Notes under the pieces: model-generated
What the model was told of the DNA's origin: nothing
Database searches by the model: none
The model's input: only the letters and a program-made list of their open reading frames with translations
In this document: positions 7,720-17,247 of the stretch, piece after piece
Position numbering within the stretch: the stretch's first letter is position 1
How the letters are laid out: each line of letters starts with the position of its first letter
Assembly: GCA_945870555.1 (NCBI GenBank)
Contig: CAMBSI010000007.1
Location: 1-32,268 of the forward strand
Direction: 5' to 3'
Source: Staphylococcus epidermidis
GTDB lineage: Bacteria > Bacillota_I > Bacilli_A > RFN20 > CAG-826
DNA: 32,268 nt
Made by a program: the position numbers and the translations under genes

Positions 7720-9326
7720 CCTGGTGGCAACGTGCCAGCGTTTATCAAATTTATCCTTTAAGTTTTCAAGACAGTAATGGTGATGGCATTGGAGACATCC
7801 AAGGCATCATCTCTCGGCTTGACCATATTAAAGGTCTTGGTATTGACGTGATTTGGTTATCACCAGTGTTTCAATCTCCAATGAAAGACAATGGCTACGA
7901 TGTCAGTGATTATCGTGCCGTTCATCCCTGGTTTGGTACCAAAGCAGATCTTCAACAATTGGTGGATGCGGTTCACAAAAAAGGAATGAAAATCATTTCC
8001 GATATCGTCCTCAACCATACCTCTGACCAACATCCTTGGTTTATCGATGCGTTAAAAAATCCAAATAGTCCATGTCGCGATTATTATATTTTCCGGCCTT
8101 CCATCAATGATATTCAATCGGTTTTTTCAGGACCTGCATGGACAAAAGTCCCGACCAGAGATGAATACTATTTTCATTTCTTTGCGAAAGAACAACCCGA
8201 TTTGAATTGGCAAAATCCAACCTTAAGAAAAGAACTTTACAAGATTTTAAAAGAATGGTTAAGCTTTGGATTTGATGGCTTTCGTTTGGATGTCATTGAT
8301 TTAATCGGTAAAGATATTGATCGTAAGCAAATTGGTCATGGACCTTTTTATCATGCATTTTTAAAGGAATTAAAAGATGAAGTGCTCCATGATACGAACC
8401 TGTTTACAGTTGGGGAGTTATCCGGATCAAGTGCAGAACAAGCTGCGGCGGTGACGGGATATCCCAATGGCACCTTTTCCATGGCGTTTCAATTTTCACA
8501 TTTATGGCTTGATGAACAACCCCACAAAGGCAAATGGGCGCTTAAAAAACTCGACTTAAAAGATTTAAGAAATACCTTTCAATATCTTGATTCGGTTTAT
8601 CGCAAGCAAGGTTGGAATGCCTTGTTCATGGGCAATCATGATCAACCTCGCCCGGTCAGTCGGTATGGTTCTGAACGCCATCGATATCATAGCCAAACGA
8701 TGTTGACCCTAGCGTTTTATGGTCAACGTGGAACCCCTTTTATTTATCAAGGTGAAGAAATTGGCATGCTCAATTATCCATTTAAACGGATTGAATCCTT
8801 TAAAGATGTTGAATCCATCAATTATTATCATGATCAACTTGGCAAACAATCCAAAGCACAAGTGCTGAAGTCCTTACAAGCAAAAGGCCGAGACAATGCG
8901 AGGACGCCGATGCAATGGGATCAAACGCAACATGCTGGTTTTTCAAAAGTAAAGCCTTGGTTACCGGTTCATCCAACCTATCAATCGAACAATGTCATGT
9001 CTGATCAACTCGCTCAACATAGCATTCAGCGTTTCCTAAAAACCTTTCTTGCGCTACGAAAAAAACATGATGTCTTTATTGATGGAACCTTATCCTTTCG
9101 CGATCTTCATCAAGACGTTTATGCTTACGAACGAACCTCGCCAGATGCATCCATCCTCATCTTGACCTCCTTTGCAAATCACAAGTTAAAGATAACCTTA
9201 CCGGATGCTAATCATTGGCAACTCTTACTTAGCAATCATCCAACCCTTTCCCTCCAAGAAAAGATAACTTTACCCCCATTTTTTGCTGGGTTATACTTGA
9301 GAAAGAAAAACGATGGCAACGATTAA
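7701..9326 (+). CDS. GH13_31 alpha-glucosidase, oligo-1,6-glucosidase type
   Basis: 541 residues, cytoplasmic, usual family length. The N-terminal WWQRASVYQIYP and the calcium-loop-like DSNGDGIGD (24-32) are typical. Expected catalytic residues are D197 (GFRLDV), E239 (FTVGEL) and D314 (GNHDQ). Two specificity markers point to alpha-1,6 bonds: QPDLNW (165-170) in conserved region V, and Val198 right after the nucleophile (alpha-1,4 enzymes of the family usually have Ala or Thr there). It would release glucose from the non-reducing end of alpha-1,6-linked oligosaccharides. Its place in the middle of a beta-1,2-glucan operon is unexpected (see findings). Its start overlaps the GH144-like gene and its end overlaps the LacI gene by 14 bases, so it is firmly part of the operon. 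Confidence 0.9.
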   Translation: MEKKHITWWQRASVYQIYPLSFQDSNGDGIGDIQGIISRLDHIKGLGIDVIWLSPVFQSPMKDNGYDVSDYRAVHPWFGTKADLQQLVDAVHKKGMKIISDIVLNHTSDQHPWFIDALKNPNSPCRDYYIFRPSINDIQSVFSGPAWTKVPTRDEYYFHFFAKEQPDLNWQNPTLRKELYKILKEWLSFGFDGFRLDVIDLIGKDIDRKQIGHGPFYHAFLKELKDEVLHDTNLFTVGELSGSSAEQAAAVTGYPNGTFSMAFQFSHLWLDEQPHKGKWALKKLDLKDLRNTFQYLDSVYRKQGWNALFMGNHDQPRPVSRYGSERHRYHSQTMLTLAFYGQRGTPFIYQGEEIGMLNYPFKRIESFKDVESINYYHDQLGKQSKAQVLKSLQAKGRDNARTPMQWDQTQHAGFSKVKPWLPVHPTYQSNNVMSDQLAQHSIQRFLKTFLALRKKHDVFIDGTLSFRDLHQDVYAYERTSPDASILILTSFANHKLKITLPDANHWQLLLSNHPTLSLQEKITLPPFFAGLYLRKKNDGND

Positions 9327-10275
9327 AGATGTCGCAAAAAAAGCAGGGGTTTCGGTTTCAACCGCAAGTTACGCGTTGAACAATGTTCCCAATGTCCATC
9401 CTGACACGCGAAAACGGGTCATGGAAGTTGCCGCTGCGATCAATTATCATCCCAATGCCAGTGCACGAAATTTAAAAACGAAACGAACCAATAACCTCGG
9501 CGTTTTTGTTTACGGTTTTAGTGGTCCCGTCTTTTCAGAAATTCTTGAAGGGGTAAACCATATTGTTCATCAACATGGATTTAACATCTTGGTGAGCTCA
9601 GGGAATTCATCTTCGATTATGCTCCAAGAAAAACAAGTTGATGCAGCGATTATTTTTGATTCTTCCTTCGACCGTGAGGTGATCACCCAATATGCCAAGA
9701 CGGCACCGGTTGTCGTCCTTGACACCTATTTAAAAGGGAAAAATATTTATTCAAGTGTCATCGATAATGACCTATTGGTTCATCAATTGATTCGGCAAAT
9801 GGTCAACAAAGGGTATTCGCGTTTTGTTTATGTTTCTGGCCCAAAGGATGCGTTTAATAACAAAGAACGATACAAAGGCTACTTACAAGCGTTACAAGAA
9901 GCTGGGTTAACGAGTCAGCAATATTTCCATGGAGATTTTACGACCCCCTCTGGCTATCAAGCTGGCCAAGCGATTGCCAACATGAAACCATTACCTGATT
10001 TTGTCTATTGTGCAAATGATGAAATGGCGATTGGGGTGATGAATGCTTTTTCTGAAAAGAACATTAGCATTCCCAAAACGATTGGTGTCGCAGGATTTGA
10101 TGGGTCTTATTTGAAGAACCCATATATTCGCCCATCGCTCACCACAATCACGATTAATCACTATGCGTGGGGTGAAAGTGCTGCCTTGTTTTTGATTCAG
10201 GCCTTGCAAAGTCAATCGACGCTAAAAGGAATCACCAAACCAATTGGTGAGATCATGATTAAGGAGTCAACATGA
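9313..10275 (+). CDS. LacI-family transcriptional regulator
   Basis: 320 residues. The N-terminal helix-turn-helix (IKDVAKKAGVSVSTASYALNN, about 4-24) is followed by the hinge-helix region NASARNLKTKRT (about 48-60) and a periplasmic-binding-protein-like effector domain. Motifs such as PDFVYCANDEMAIGVMNAF and VAGFDGS are typical. It probably binds an imported sophoro-oligosaccharide and controls the GAAACGTTTC operator at 4220. Its start lies inside the end of the GH13 gene and its stop overlaps the GH3 start (ATGA). It is therefore autoregulated if that operator is its target. Confidence 0.93.
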   Translation: MATIKDVAKKAGVSVSTASYALNNVPNVHPDTRKRVMEVAAAINYHPNASARNLKTKRTNNLGVFVYGFSGPVFSEILEGVNHIVHQHGFNILVSSGNSSSIMLQEKQVDAAIIFDSSFDREVITQYAKTAPVVVLDTYLKGKNIYSSVIDNDLLVHQLIRQMVNKGYSRFVYVSGPKDAFNNKERYKGYLQALQEAGLTSQQYFHGDFTTPSGYQAGQAIANMKPLPDFVYCANDEMAIGVMNAFSEKNISIPKTIGVAGFDGSYLKNPYIRPSLTTITINHYAWGESAALFLIQALQSQSTLKGITKPIGEIMIKEST

Positions 10276-12365
10276 ACATCAACGCGTTATTATCCACCTT
10301 AACATTAGAAGAAAAGGCTGGCCAACTGGCTCAGTTACCTCCTTTCTTTTTTAAGAAGGAAGCGTTACAAGAAGTTGCAGGACCGGTTCAACGCTTACAG
10401 TTGAATGAGGATGACATCTTTCTTGCTGGGTCAGTTTTAGGAATTGGCAATCCTCAAGAAATGATCGACGTACAAACGAGGTATTTATCAAAAAGTCGGC
10501 ATAAAATTCCCCTTATCTTTATGGCGGATATCATTCATGGCTATAAAACGATTTTCCCCATTCCATTAGCATTGGCTGGTTCGTATTCGAAAGAAAACTT
10601 TTATCAGATGGCAAGGGCCTCGGCAGCCGAAGCAACCTTAAGTGGTATCCATGTCACCTTTTCACCGATGGCAGATATGGTTAAGGATATTCGTTGGGGT
10701 CGCGTGATGGAAGCGTATGGAGAAGATCCGTTTCTTGCTTACCATTATGCGTATGCGATGACCAAGGGTTATCAAGGTGAAAGCATTCGTAAAAAAGATA
10801 GTCTGGCAGCATGCATCAAACACTTTGCTGCCTACGGGGCTGCGCTTGCTGGTCGTGATTATGCCCAGGCGCAAATTTCCTTGCATGATTTTTATCAACA
10901 ATATGATGCGGGTTATCGTGGCGCGGTTGATGCAGGTGTTCGGATGGCAATGACCTCTTTCAACGTCTTTGAAGGTGTTCCTGCAACCATTCACCAAACC
11001 TTAATAAGAAAAATCCTGAGGAAAAAAATGGGATTCAAAGGTGTGACGATATCGGATTATGATTCGATTATTGAAACGGTTGTTCATCGTGTCAGTAAAG
11101 ATAATCAAGATGCCGTCCGTCAAGCCATGTTAGCCACCGTTGATATTGAAATGGCTTCCGCTGCCTATATCAAACACATTCCCGTCTTGGTCAAGAACGG
11201 TTTGATCGATATGGATTTATTAGACCAAGCCGTGTTACGTGTGCTTAAACTCAAAAAGGATTTAGGTTTATTTACCAATCCTTTCAAAGGTGCAAACGTC
11301 AAATTAGAACAAACATTTCCCCTATCGACTGAACAACGAAACCTTGCAAAACGTCTTGCGGATGAATCGATTGTGTTATTGAAGAATAAAAACAATCTTT
11401 TACCACTACAATCTCAAAAGGTCGCCTTACTCGGTAAAATGTCAAACTCAGGCGAACTCCTCGGTCCTTGGTCGTGGCATGGTAATCGCCAAAACACGGC
11501 AACCGTTTTCCAACAATTAAAACCATTTGTTCATCATGGTAAAGAACTCATCGAATCGTGGGATGAATCCACCTTGGCAAAAGTGAAATCAGCAGATGTT
11601 TTGGTTGTGATGACCGGGGAAGAAGAAAAAGAATCTGGCGAAGCGCGATCAAAAGTCAATCCAACCTTGGCGACGGATACGATTCAGTTTATCAAGACAC
11701 TGAAACGTTTTCAAAAACCAATCGTGCTCATCATCACCGCAGGACGACCATTGATTCTTACGTCAATCATTGATGATGTCGATAGTATCCTTTACACGTA
11801 TTTTTTAGGAACCGAAGCAGCGAATAGTATCGTCGATACCTTATACGGCAGAAACAATCCTTCTGCAAAGTTAACGATGAGTTTCCCTCGGCACTTAGGG
11901 CAAATCCCAATGAGTTATAATCACCTCAATACTGGACGTCCTTTCTTAGGTCAATCCTTTACGTACACCTCGCATTATATTGATGAATCCAATCTTCCAT
12001 TATTCCCCTTTGGTTTTGGATTAAGTTATAGTACGTTTAAGTTAGAACGCGTCAAGGATATATCGAAGGATCAAGATCTTTTGTTTAGCGTTGATGTGAA
12101 AAATGAATCGGATCGAGCCGGATGGATGATTGTTCCCGTTTATTTAATTCAACCCTTTGCGCCAGTAGCATTACCAAACCGTCAATTGGTTGGCATGGGG
12201 AAAATATTCTTGGAATCACGTACTTCGAAAAATCTTACCATCACGATCGATCGATCCTTCTTAACTTACATTGACCGCGATTATCAAAAGCAAGCGCTTC
12301 AAGGCAAGTTCACCTTTCAAGTCGGCGATGATCAACCAAAAGGTACGATCATCAAGGAGATTTAA
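10272..12365 (+). CDS. GH3 beta-glucosidase (likely sophorose/beta-1,2-oligoglucan type)
   Basis: 697 residues, no signal peptide, cytoplasmic. The N-terminal barrel carries IHGYKTIFPIPLA (88-100), RWGRVMEAYGEDP (141-153), KHFAAYGA (183-190) and the nucleophile motif GVTISDYD (257-264, expected nucleophile D262). The second domain has SGEARS (455-460), where E457 is the probable acid/base. A C-terminal fibronectin-III-like domain is present (FPFGFGLSYSTF onward). In Listeria innocua a GH3 beta-glucosidase preferring sophorose is encoded beside a GH94 1,2-beta-oligoglucan phosphorylase. The same GH3-GH94 pairing here, three bases apart, supports the same specificity. It would hydrolyse the short end-products left by phosphorolysis. 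Confidence 0.88.
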   Translation: MNINALLSTLTLEEKAGQLAQLPPFFFKKEALQEVAGPVQRLQLNEDDIFLAGSVLGIGNPQEMIDVQTRYLSKSRHKIPLIFMADIIHGYKTIFPIPLALAGSYSKENFYQMARASAAEATLSGIHVTFSPMADMVKDIRWGRVMEAYGEDPFLAYHYAYAMTKGYQGESIRKKDSLAACIKHFAAYGAALAGRDYAQAQISLHDFYQQYDAGYRGAVDAGVRMAMTSFNVFEGVPATIHQTLIRKILRKKMGFKGVTISDYDSIIETVVHRVSKDNQDAVRQAMLATVDIEMASAAYIKHIPVLVKNGLIDMDLLDQAVLRVLKLKKDLGLFTNPFKGANVKLEQTFPLSTEQRNLAKRLADESIVLLKNKNNLLPLQSQKVALLGKMSNSGELLGPWSWHGNRQNTATVFQQLKPFVHHGKELIESWDESTLAKVKSADVLVVMTGEEEKESGEARSKVNPTLATDTIQFIKTLKRFQKPIVLIITAGRPLILTSIIDDVDSILYTYFLGTEAANSIVDTLYGRNNPSAKLTMSFPRHLGQIPMSYNHLNTGRPFLGQSFTYTSHYIDESNLPLFPFGFGLSYSTFKLERVKDISKDQDLLFSVDVKNESDRAGWMIVPVYLIQPFAPVALPNRQLVGMGKIFLESRTSKNLTITIDRSFLTYIDRDYQKQALQGKFTFQVGDDQPKGTIIKEI

Positions 12366-12368
12366 TCG

Positions 12369-15300
12369 ATGGCAACCTTACAGAATCAATGGCAGCTCTA
12401 TCCGATTCAACAAGGAGGAATTACCTTTTCTTTATTGGCATCCGGTGATGTCTTTAAGATCATGGATCAAGAACATCAAGTGAACTTGTTACATGGGAAC
12501 TTACTCGATGGGATGATTGCCAATCTATACCTGAGAGAAAAACTTGCCAAAGGTTATCGGGTGACCAAATTATTAGGAATCGATAGTCCAAGCCAATGGA
12601 CATTAACAAAAGATGGTGCGATTTTCCAAGGTAACATTTGGGACGTTGATTATCAAGTTCATTTGGTTGTCCAAGCGAAAACCTGGTTTTATCAACTCCA
12701 TTTAAAAGGGAAAAATCCTCAAGCCCAATATGATGTCATGTATGGCCAAGATGTCGGGATTGCCCACCCCTTTGGAATTCTTTCAAATGAAGCGTATACC
12801 TCACAATATATCGACCATCAAGTTTTTCAAACACCCACCCATATCACGATTTTATCAAGACAAAACCAAGGTAGTACCCACTACGTTCAAATCGGAAGTG
12901 ATTATCCTACCGTTGCATATGCGACGGATACGATGCAATTTTTTGGACTCGATTATAAACGCACCCATCTTCCGGTGGCCTACCAATTACCCTTACTTCC
13001 TTCTAAGAATTATCAATATGAATTTTCCTATCCTAGTTTGCAAACCAAAACCTTTTCATTAACACAAACGCTCACCACGATTTCCTTTTATGGTTATTCG
13101 CATCGAGAACAAGATCTGTTTGTGAAACAACCGTTTGCCTCACCGGTTTTCCCAAAAACCACCTGGGTTGAAAAATTATCCGGAAACAAATTAAAGTCGC
13201 TATTAAAAACCAAATCGCCAATTATTGGTCAAAAATTAACCCAAGAAACGATCTTGAAACATTACCCACAATTAACCGACTTAGAAATTGAAGGTCAAGA
13301 TCTGCTTTCCGGTTTCTTACCAGATGGCAGTCATCTGGTTACGCAGCAAAAAGAACTACTCGTGGAAAGACCCCATGGAACGATTTTATTAAGTGGAGAT
13401 GTCTTGCATGCGACCGAGGATGTGTTTGCAACCACGGCATACATGATGGGCATCTTTGGTTCACATACAGTTTATGGAAACACCAATTTTCATAAGCTTA
13501 CTGGCGATTTAAGGCATCCTTTGAATGTTCATACCTTATCTGGGACACGCATTTATCTTGAACAAGATGGTGTTTTTAATCTTCTTGGCATGCCTTCGGT
13601 ATTTGTCATGGGTTTTGATCAATTAACATGGATATATGTCCTGCCCCAAGATACGATCACGATTACCCTTGCCGTGAATGGAGAAGATCCCCTTTCAAAA
13701 CTAACGTTTGCGTCAAAAGAAAATCGGTCTTACCGCGTCAAATTATCACAACAACTCCTGATCGATACCAATGAATATAATCAACCGATTCAATATACGT
13801 TTGACGGCCGAATCCTGGAAGTGGATGGGCGTAGTAATGGCATGATTGCCAGTCATTATCCTGGATTAAGATACCGCTTATCAGCCGACCAACCTTTCCA
13901 ACTTGAATTCCCACAACAATTGATTACACCAACCCAACATGATGGTGGTTTGTTATTTTTCTCATTTGGGTTTACGAGTCGCTTTAGTTTTTATACCGAA
14001 GGAACCTTAACGGGAAACTTTTTAAAGAAACCAGAAACCATCTCCTTTGAAGGTGCATATCCTGCCTTGTTGAAAAAACTCGTGCCATTAAAATTAACGC
14101 TCGCATCGAAACAAAAACAACTGGATGGGTTTAATCGCTTGGTTCCTTGGTATGTTCATAATGCCTTGGTCCATTACGCTTCTCCGCATGGATTAGAACA
14201 ATATAACGGTGCAGCGTGGGGAACGCGCGATGTCCTCCAAGGACCTTTTGAATTATTCTTAACCGCCCAACGTTTTGATATCAATAAAGAAATTCTTCTG
14301 AAGGTCTTTGCCCGTCAATTTAAGGATACGAAAGAATTTCCGCAATGGTTTATGTTTGATAACTATCGCCATATTCAAGCACATGAATCTCATGGTGATG
14401 TCTTGGTTTGGCCATTAAAAGCGCTCGCCAGTTATTTGGATGCTACCAATGATATCGCCTTACTTAAACAACCGCTTCCATTTATGGATAAGCAAACTGG
14501 CAAATTTACCGTAGAAAAAGTCAGTGTCGCCGAACACGTGTGGGCGATTATTCAAACGATTCAACATAGTTTTATCAAAGGGACATCGTTACCCGCTTAT
14601 GGCGGTGGCGATTGGGATGATACGTTACAACCTGCCAATCAAACGTTAACCAAACAAATGGTGTCAGGCTGGACGGTTGCCTTACTCTTTGAAGCATTAT
14701 CCATTTTAAATAACTACCCGCTGTTTTCTGATGATCGCCAACAACAATTAAAAGCATTGACCGATCAGCTCAAAAAAGATTTTGATCAATACCTGATTGT
14801 GGATGGGGTTCCTGCTGGCTTTGTGATTTTCTATCCAGATCATCAAGAAGTCTTGTTGCACCCTTCTGACAAAACCACTGGACTTAATTACCGTTTATTG
14901 CCATTCAATCGAGGCATCATCAGTCAAGCCTTTGATCCAAAAGATATTGCCCGTTATCAACAAATCATTCAAACGCATTTACGGCATCCGGATGGTGTAC
15001 GTTTAATGAATACTGCCGTTCGTTATCAAGGTGGAAAAAAGACCTATTTCCAACGCGCAGAAACCGCTGCAAATTTTGGTAGAGAAATCGGCATTCAATA
15101 CGTTCATGCCCATATACGTTACATCGAAGCGATGTGCACGATTGGAAATGCAGAAGAAGCATGGTGGGGATTAAATGTCATTAATCCAATGCATTTAATC
15201 ACGCACGTTCCCAATGCTGAAAAGCGCCAACGAAATGTTTATTTCTCAAGTTCTGATGCAGCATTTTTAGATCGATATGAAGCAAAACAAGACTTTGAAA

Positions 15301-15611
15301 AAGTGAGAAAAGGGCAAATCAAAGTTAAAGCTGGATGGCGACTTTATTCATCTGGACCAGGGATTTACTTACAAACCCTCATCCAACGTTTTCTTGGTGT
15401 TCGCGTTTATCGCGGTCAGTTAATCGTTGACCCTCAAGTTCCACATTCCTTAGCAGGTTTAACGGTTCAATTCCATTTCCAAAATCGCCCATTAACCATG
15501 GTGATTCCTCAAGTGCCTAAACCAAGTTTACCTGGGAATCGTTATCGTTTAAAGATAGCAACCGATGTTAAAATCACTGCCTCCAATGTGGTGGTAACGA
15601 TTCGCGAATGA
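12369..15611 (+). CDS. GH94 1,2-beta-oligoglucan phosphorylase
   Basis: 1080 residues, cytoplasmic, near the length of the known 1,2-beta-oligoglucan phosphorylases and longer than cellobiose phosphorylases (about 800). An N-terminal beta-sandwich region leads into the alpha/alpha-barrel from about residue 570. The catalytic stretch GGGDWDDTLQPAN starts at residue 745; the DWDD acids (748-751) match the GDWND motif that holds the general acid in GH94. It should split beta-1,2-gluco-oligosaccharides with phosphate to glucose 1-phosphate and a shortened chain, saving one ATP per residue. The AAGGAG site is in the end of the GH3 gene and the stop overlaps the CotH start. This gene is the strongest evidence for beta-1,2-glucan as the locus substrate. 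A related GH94 specificity cannot be excluded without a tree. Confidence 0.85.
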   Translation: MATLQNQWQLYPIQQGGITFSLLASGDVFKIMDQEHQVNLLHGNLLDGMIANLYLREKLAKGYRVTKLLGIDSPSQWTLTKDGAIFQGNIWDVDYQVHLVVQAKTWFYQLHLKGKNPQAQYDVMYGQDVGIAHPFGILSNEAYTSQYIDHQVFQTPTHITILSRQNQGSTHYVQIGSDYPTVAYATDTMQFFGLDYKRTHLPVAYQLPLLPSKNYQYEFSYPSLQTKTFSLTQTLTTISFYGYSHREQDLFVKQPFASPVFPKTTWVEKLSGNKLKSLLKTKSPIIGQKLTQETILKHYPQLTDLEIEGQDLLSGFLPDGSHLVTQQKELLVERPHGTILLSGDVLHATEDVFATTAYMMGIFGSHTVYGNTNFHKLTGDLRHPLNVHTLSGTRIYLEQDGVFNLLGMPSVFVMGFDQLTWIYVLPQDTITITLAVNGEDPLSKLTFASKENRSYRVKLSQQLLIDTNEYNQPIQYTFDGRILEVDGRSNGMIASHYPGLRYRLSADQPFQLEFPQQLITPTQHDGGLLFFSFGFTSRFSFYTEGTLTGNFLKKPETISFEGAYPALLKKLVPLKLTLASKQKQLDGFNRLVPWYVHNALVHYASPHGLEQYNGAAWGTRDVLQGPFELFLTAQRFDINKEILLKVFARQFKDTKEFPQWFMFDNYRHIQAHESHGDVLVWPLKALASYLDATNDIALLKQPLPFMDKQTGKFTVEKVSVAEHVWAIIQTIQHSFIKGTSLPAYGGGDWDDTLQPANQTLTKQMVSGWTVALLFEALSILNNYPLFSDDRQQQLKALTDQLKKDFDQYLIVDGVPAGFVIFYPDHQEVLLHPSDKTTGLNYRLLPFNRGIISQAFDPKDIARYQQIIQTHLRHPDGVRLMNTAVRYQGGKKTYFQRAETAANFGREIGIQYVHAHIRYIEAMCTIGNAEEAWWGLNVINPMHLITHVPNAEKRQRNVYFSSSDAAFLDRYEAKQDFEKVRKGQIKVKAGWRLYSSGPGIYLQTLIQRFLGVRVYRGQLIVDPQVPHSLAGLTVQFHFQNRPLTMVIPQVPKPSLPGNRYRLKIATDVKITASNVVVTIRE

Positions 15612-17167
15612 ACAAGCAAAGAACGATGAATGCTTTCCCATTCATTATTTTTTCTTTACTCGTGGTGACAAGTTGTGATGGCATCATCCAACCTTCATCT
15701 CAAGTCTTTTCTTCGGAAAATTTAAGTCAGTATGAACGTGAATTGACGCCAACGATTCCTTACTTGTCAGAGAATTACCTTCTTCCCGTACTTGCGGAAA
15801 ATCCTTATCTGATTTCAATCACATGGACTACGCCACATTATGCGGTTGAGGATGGGACACTCATTTATGTTTCTCCGATTGCAGATGAGGTCATTACGCT
15901 TTCTGCAACCTTAACGTATCAACTACTCAGTCATACCCTCACCTATGAATTGCTGGTCAAAAGTCAATTAGATGTACCATCGTTTTCAAAACGCCCAAGA
16001 TTATCGATTCAACTCGGCAGTCAACGTACCGAATCCGACATTTATTATGAAGACTATATTTCGGCAACAGCGACCATCCAGCATGATGCCAACGGACTGT
16101 ATCAAACGACGTCCATCATCTCACCGTTAGGGATTCGTACACGTGGCCATTCAACCCGATTTATGCCGAAGCGTCCATATCGGATTCGCTTTGATCAAAA
16201 CACATCCATTTTTGGTATGAAGCCTGCCAAGAATTATATTTTATTGGCGAATTATATCGATCGCTCGCTTGTTCGCAATAGTTTAGTTGCATACATGAGT
16301 CAATTCTTTGATTCAACCCTTTATCCGCTTGATTATCGATTTGTTGATTTAATCATTAACCAAGAATATCGGGGACAATATTTACTCATTGAGCGTGTAG
16401 AATTCCAAAAGAATCGGCTTGATATCGAACCTAATTTATCCCTTGATGATGCTGGCTTTATGGTTGAACTAGATTTCCAAGTGTACGTTCAAAACCAAGG
16501 CAATGAAAACTTAGAGTGGTTTATGATGAATGACAAACCGTATGTGATCAAGGAACCGAATCCATTAACGACTCAAGGTTATCAATTTCGGCACACGCGT
16601 TATATGAATGATTATTTCCACGCCACAAGAACAGCGCTTATCCAAAAAACCAATGTTGCCGATTATATTGATATCGAAAATTGGATTGATTATTTCATGA
16701 TTCAAGAAATCTCAAAAAATGTTGATGTCGGTTGGGGTTCCGTTTATATGGTCAAGCCCACCGGAGAAAAACTCAAACATATGCCTCTATGGGATTTTGA
16801 CTTAGCGTTTGGTAACGCTGACTATGTGGACTATACCCCTGAAGGTCATTGGGGTTGGGCGACTTATGAAAAAAACGAATTGTTTACCTTGTTGATGGGT
16901 GTGACCGCGATTCGTAACCGATTCAAAGCTAAATTAATTGAATTTGAACGCGACGTTTTACCGCTGATCCTCGCTTGGTTAACTGCGAATGAATCGTCCT
17001 TAATGATCTTAAGTGAAGAGAACTTTAATTTGTGGCCGATGGATACATGTGAAGGTTGGTGTCCGATTCCACTACCATTACAAGGCTTAACATCGATTGC
17101 TCAACAGTTTGATTACCTTCGTGACTTTCTAACACAACGGATCACGTGGATGAAATCTCACATCTAA
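15608..17167 (+). CDS. CotH-kinase-family lipoprotein with N-terminal Ig-like domain
   Basis: 519 residues, start coupled to the GH94 stop (ATGA). The lipobox is VTSC (Cys23). A short Ig-like region (about 40-122, of the atrophied bacterial Ig type: ISITWTT...DGTLIYVSP) is followed by the CotH domain. The CotH pattern is visible: LGIRTRGHSTR, KRPYRIRFD, NYILLANYIDRSLVRNS, GQYLLIERVE, and WDFDLAFGN (395-403), whose Asp residues match the metal/ATP site of CotH kinases. CotH of Bacillus is a protein kinase acting on spore coat proteins; homologues in gut and polysaccharide loci are extracytoplasmic with unknown targets, often linked to cellulosomal or surface proteins. It lies in the glucan operon and is last in it. 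A role on the surface lipoproteins here is speculation. Confidence 0.85.
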   Translation: MNKQRTMNAFPFIIFSLLVVTSCDGIIQPSSQVFSSENLSQYERELTPTIPYLSENYLLPVLAENPYLISITWTTPHYAVEDGTLIYVSPIADEVITLSATLTYQLLSHTLTYELLVKSQLDVPSFSKRPRLSIQLGSQRTESDIYYEDYISATATIQHDANGLYQTTSIISPLGIRTRGHSTRFMPKRPYRIRFDQNTSIFGMKPAKNYILLANYIDRSLVRNSLVAYMSQFFDSTLYPLDYRFVDLIINQEYRGQYLLIERVEFQKNRLDIEPNLSLDDAGFMVELDFQVYVQNQGNENLEWFMMNDKPYVIKEPNPLTTQGYQFRHTRYMNDYFHATRTALIQKTNVADYIDIENWIDYFMIQEISKNVDVGWGSVYMVKPTGEKLKHMPLWDFDLAFGNADYVDYTPEGHWGWATYEKNELFTLLMGVTAIRNRFKAKLIEFERDVLPLILAWLTANESSLMILSEENFNLWPMDTCEGWCPIPLPLQGLTSIAQQFDYLRDFLTQRITWMKSHI

Positions 17168-17179
17168 TCAATCTTTTTA

Positions 17180-17188
17180 TGGTATAGT
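17180..17188 (+). promoter_or_regulatory. Extended -10 promoter of the DEAD-box gene
   Basis: TGGTATAGT is a TGn extended -10 element in the 80-base gap before the helicase. No good -35 box lies 17 bases upstream. No terminator hairpin is visible after the CotH gene, so read-through from the glucan operon is also possible. Confidence 0.45.
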
Positions 17189-17247
17189 GCTAAAAGTGTT
17201 TATGATTCCTGGCATATTGCTCGGTGGATCATCACCAAGGAGCAACC

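Noticed and set aside
12369-15611. GH94 domain as part of a cyclic beta-1,2-glucan synthase
   Set aside because: Such synthases are much larger (over 2500 residues) with a GT84 and membrane helices; this is a soluble 1080-residue protein in a catabolic operon.
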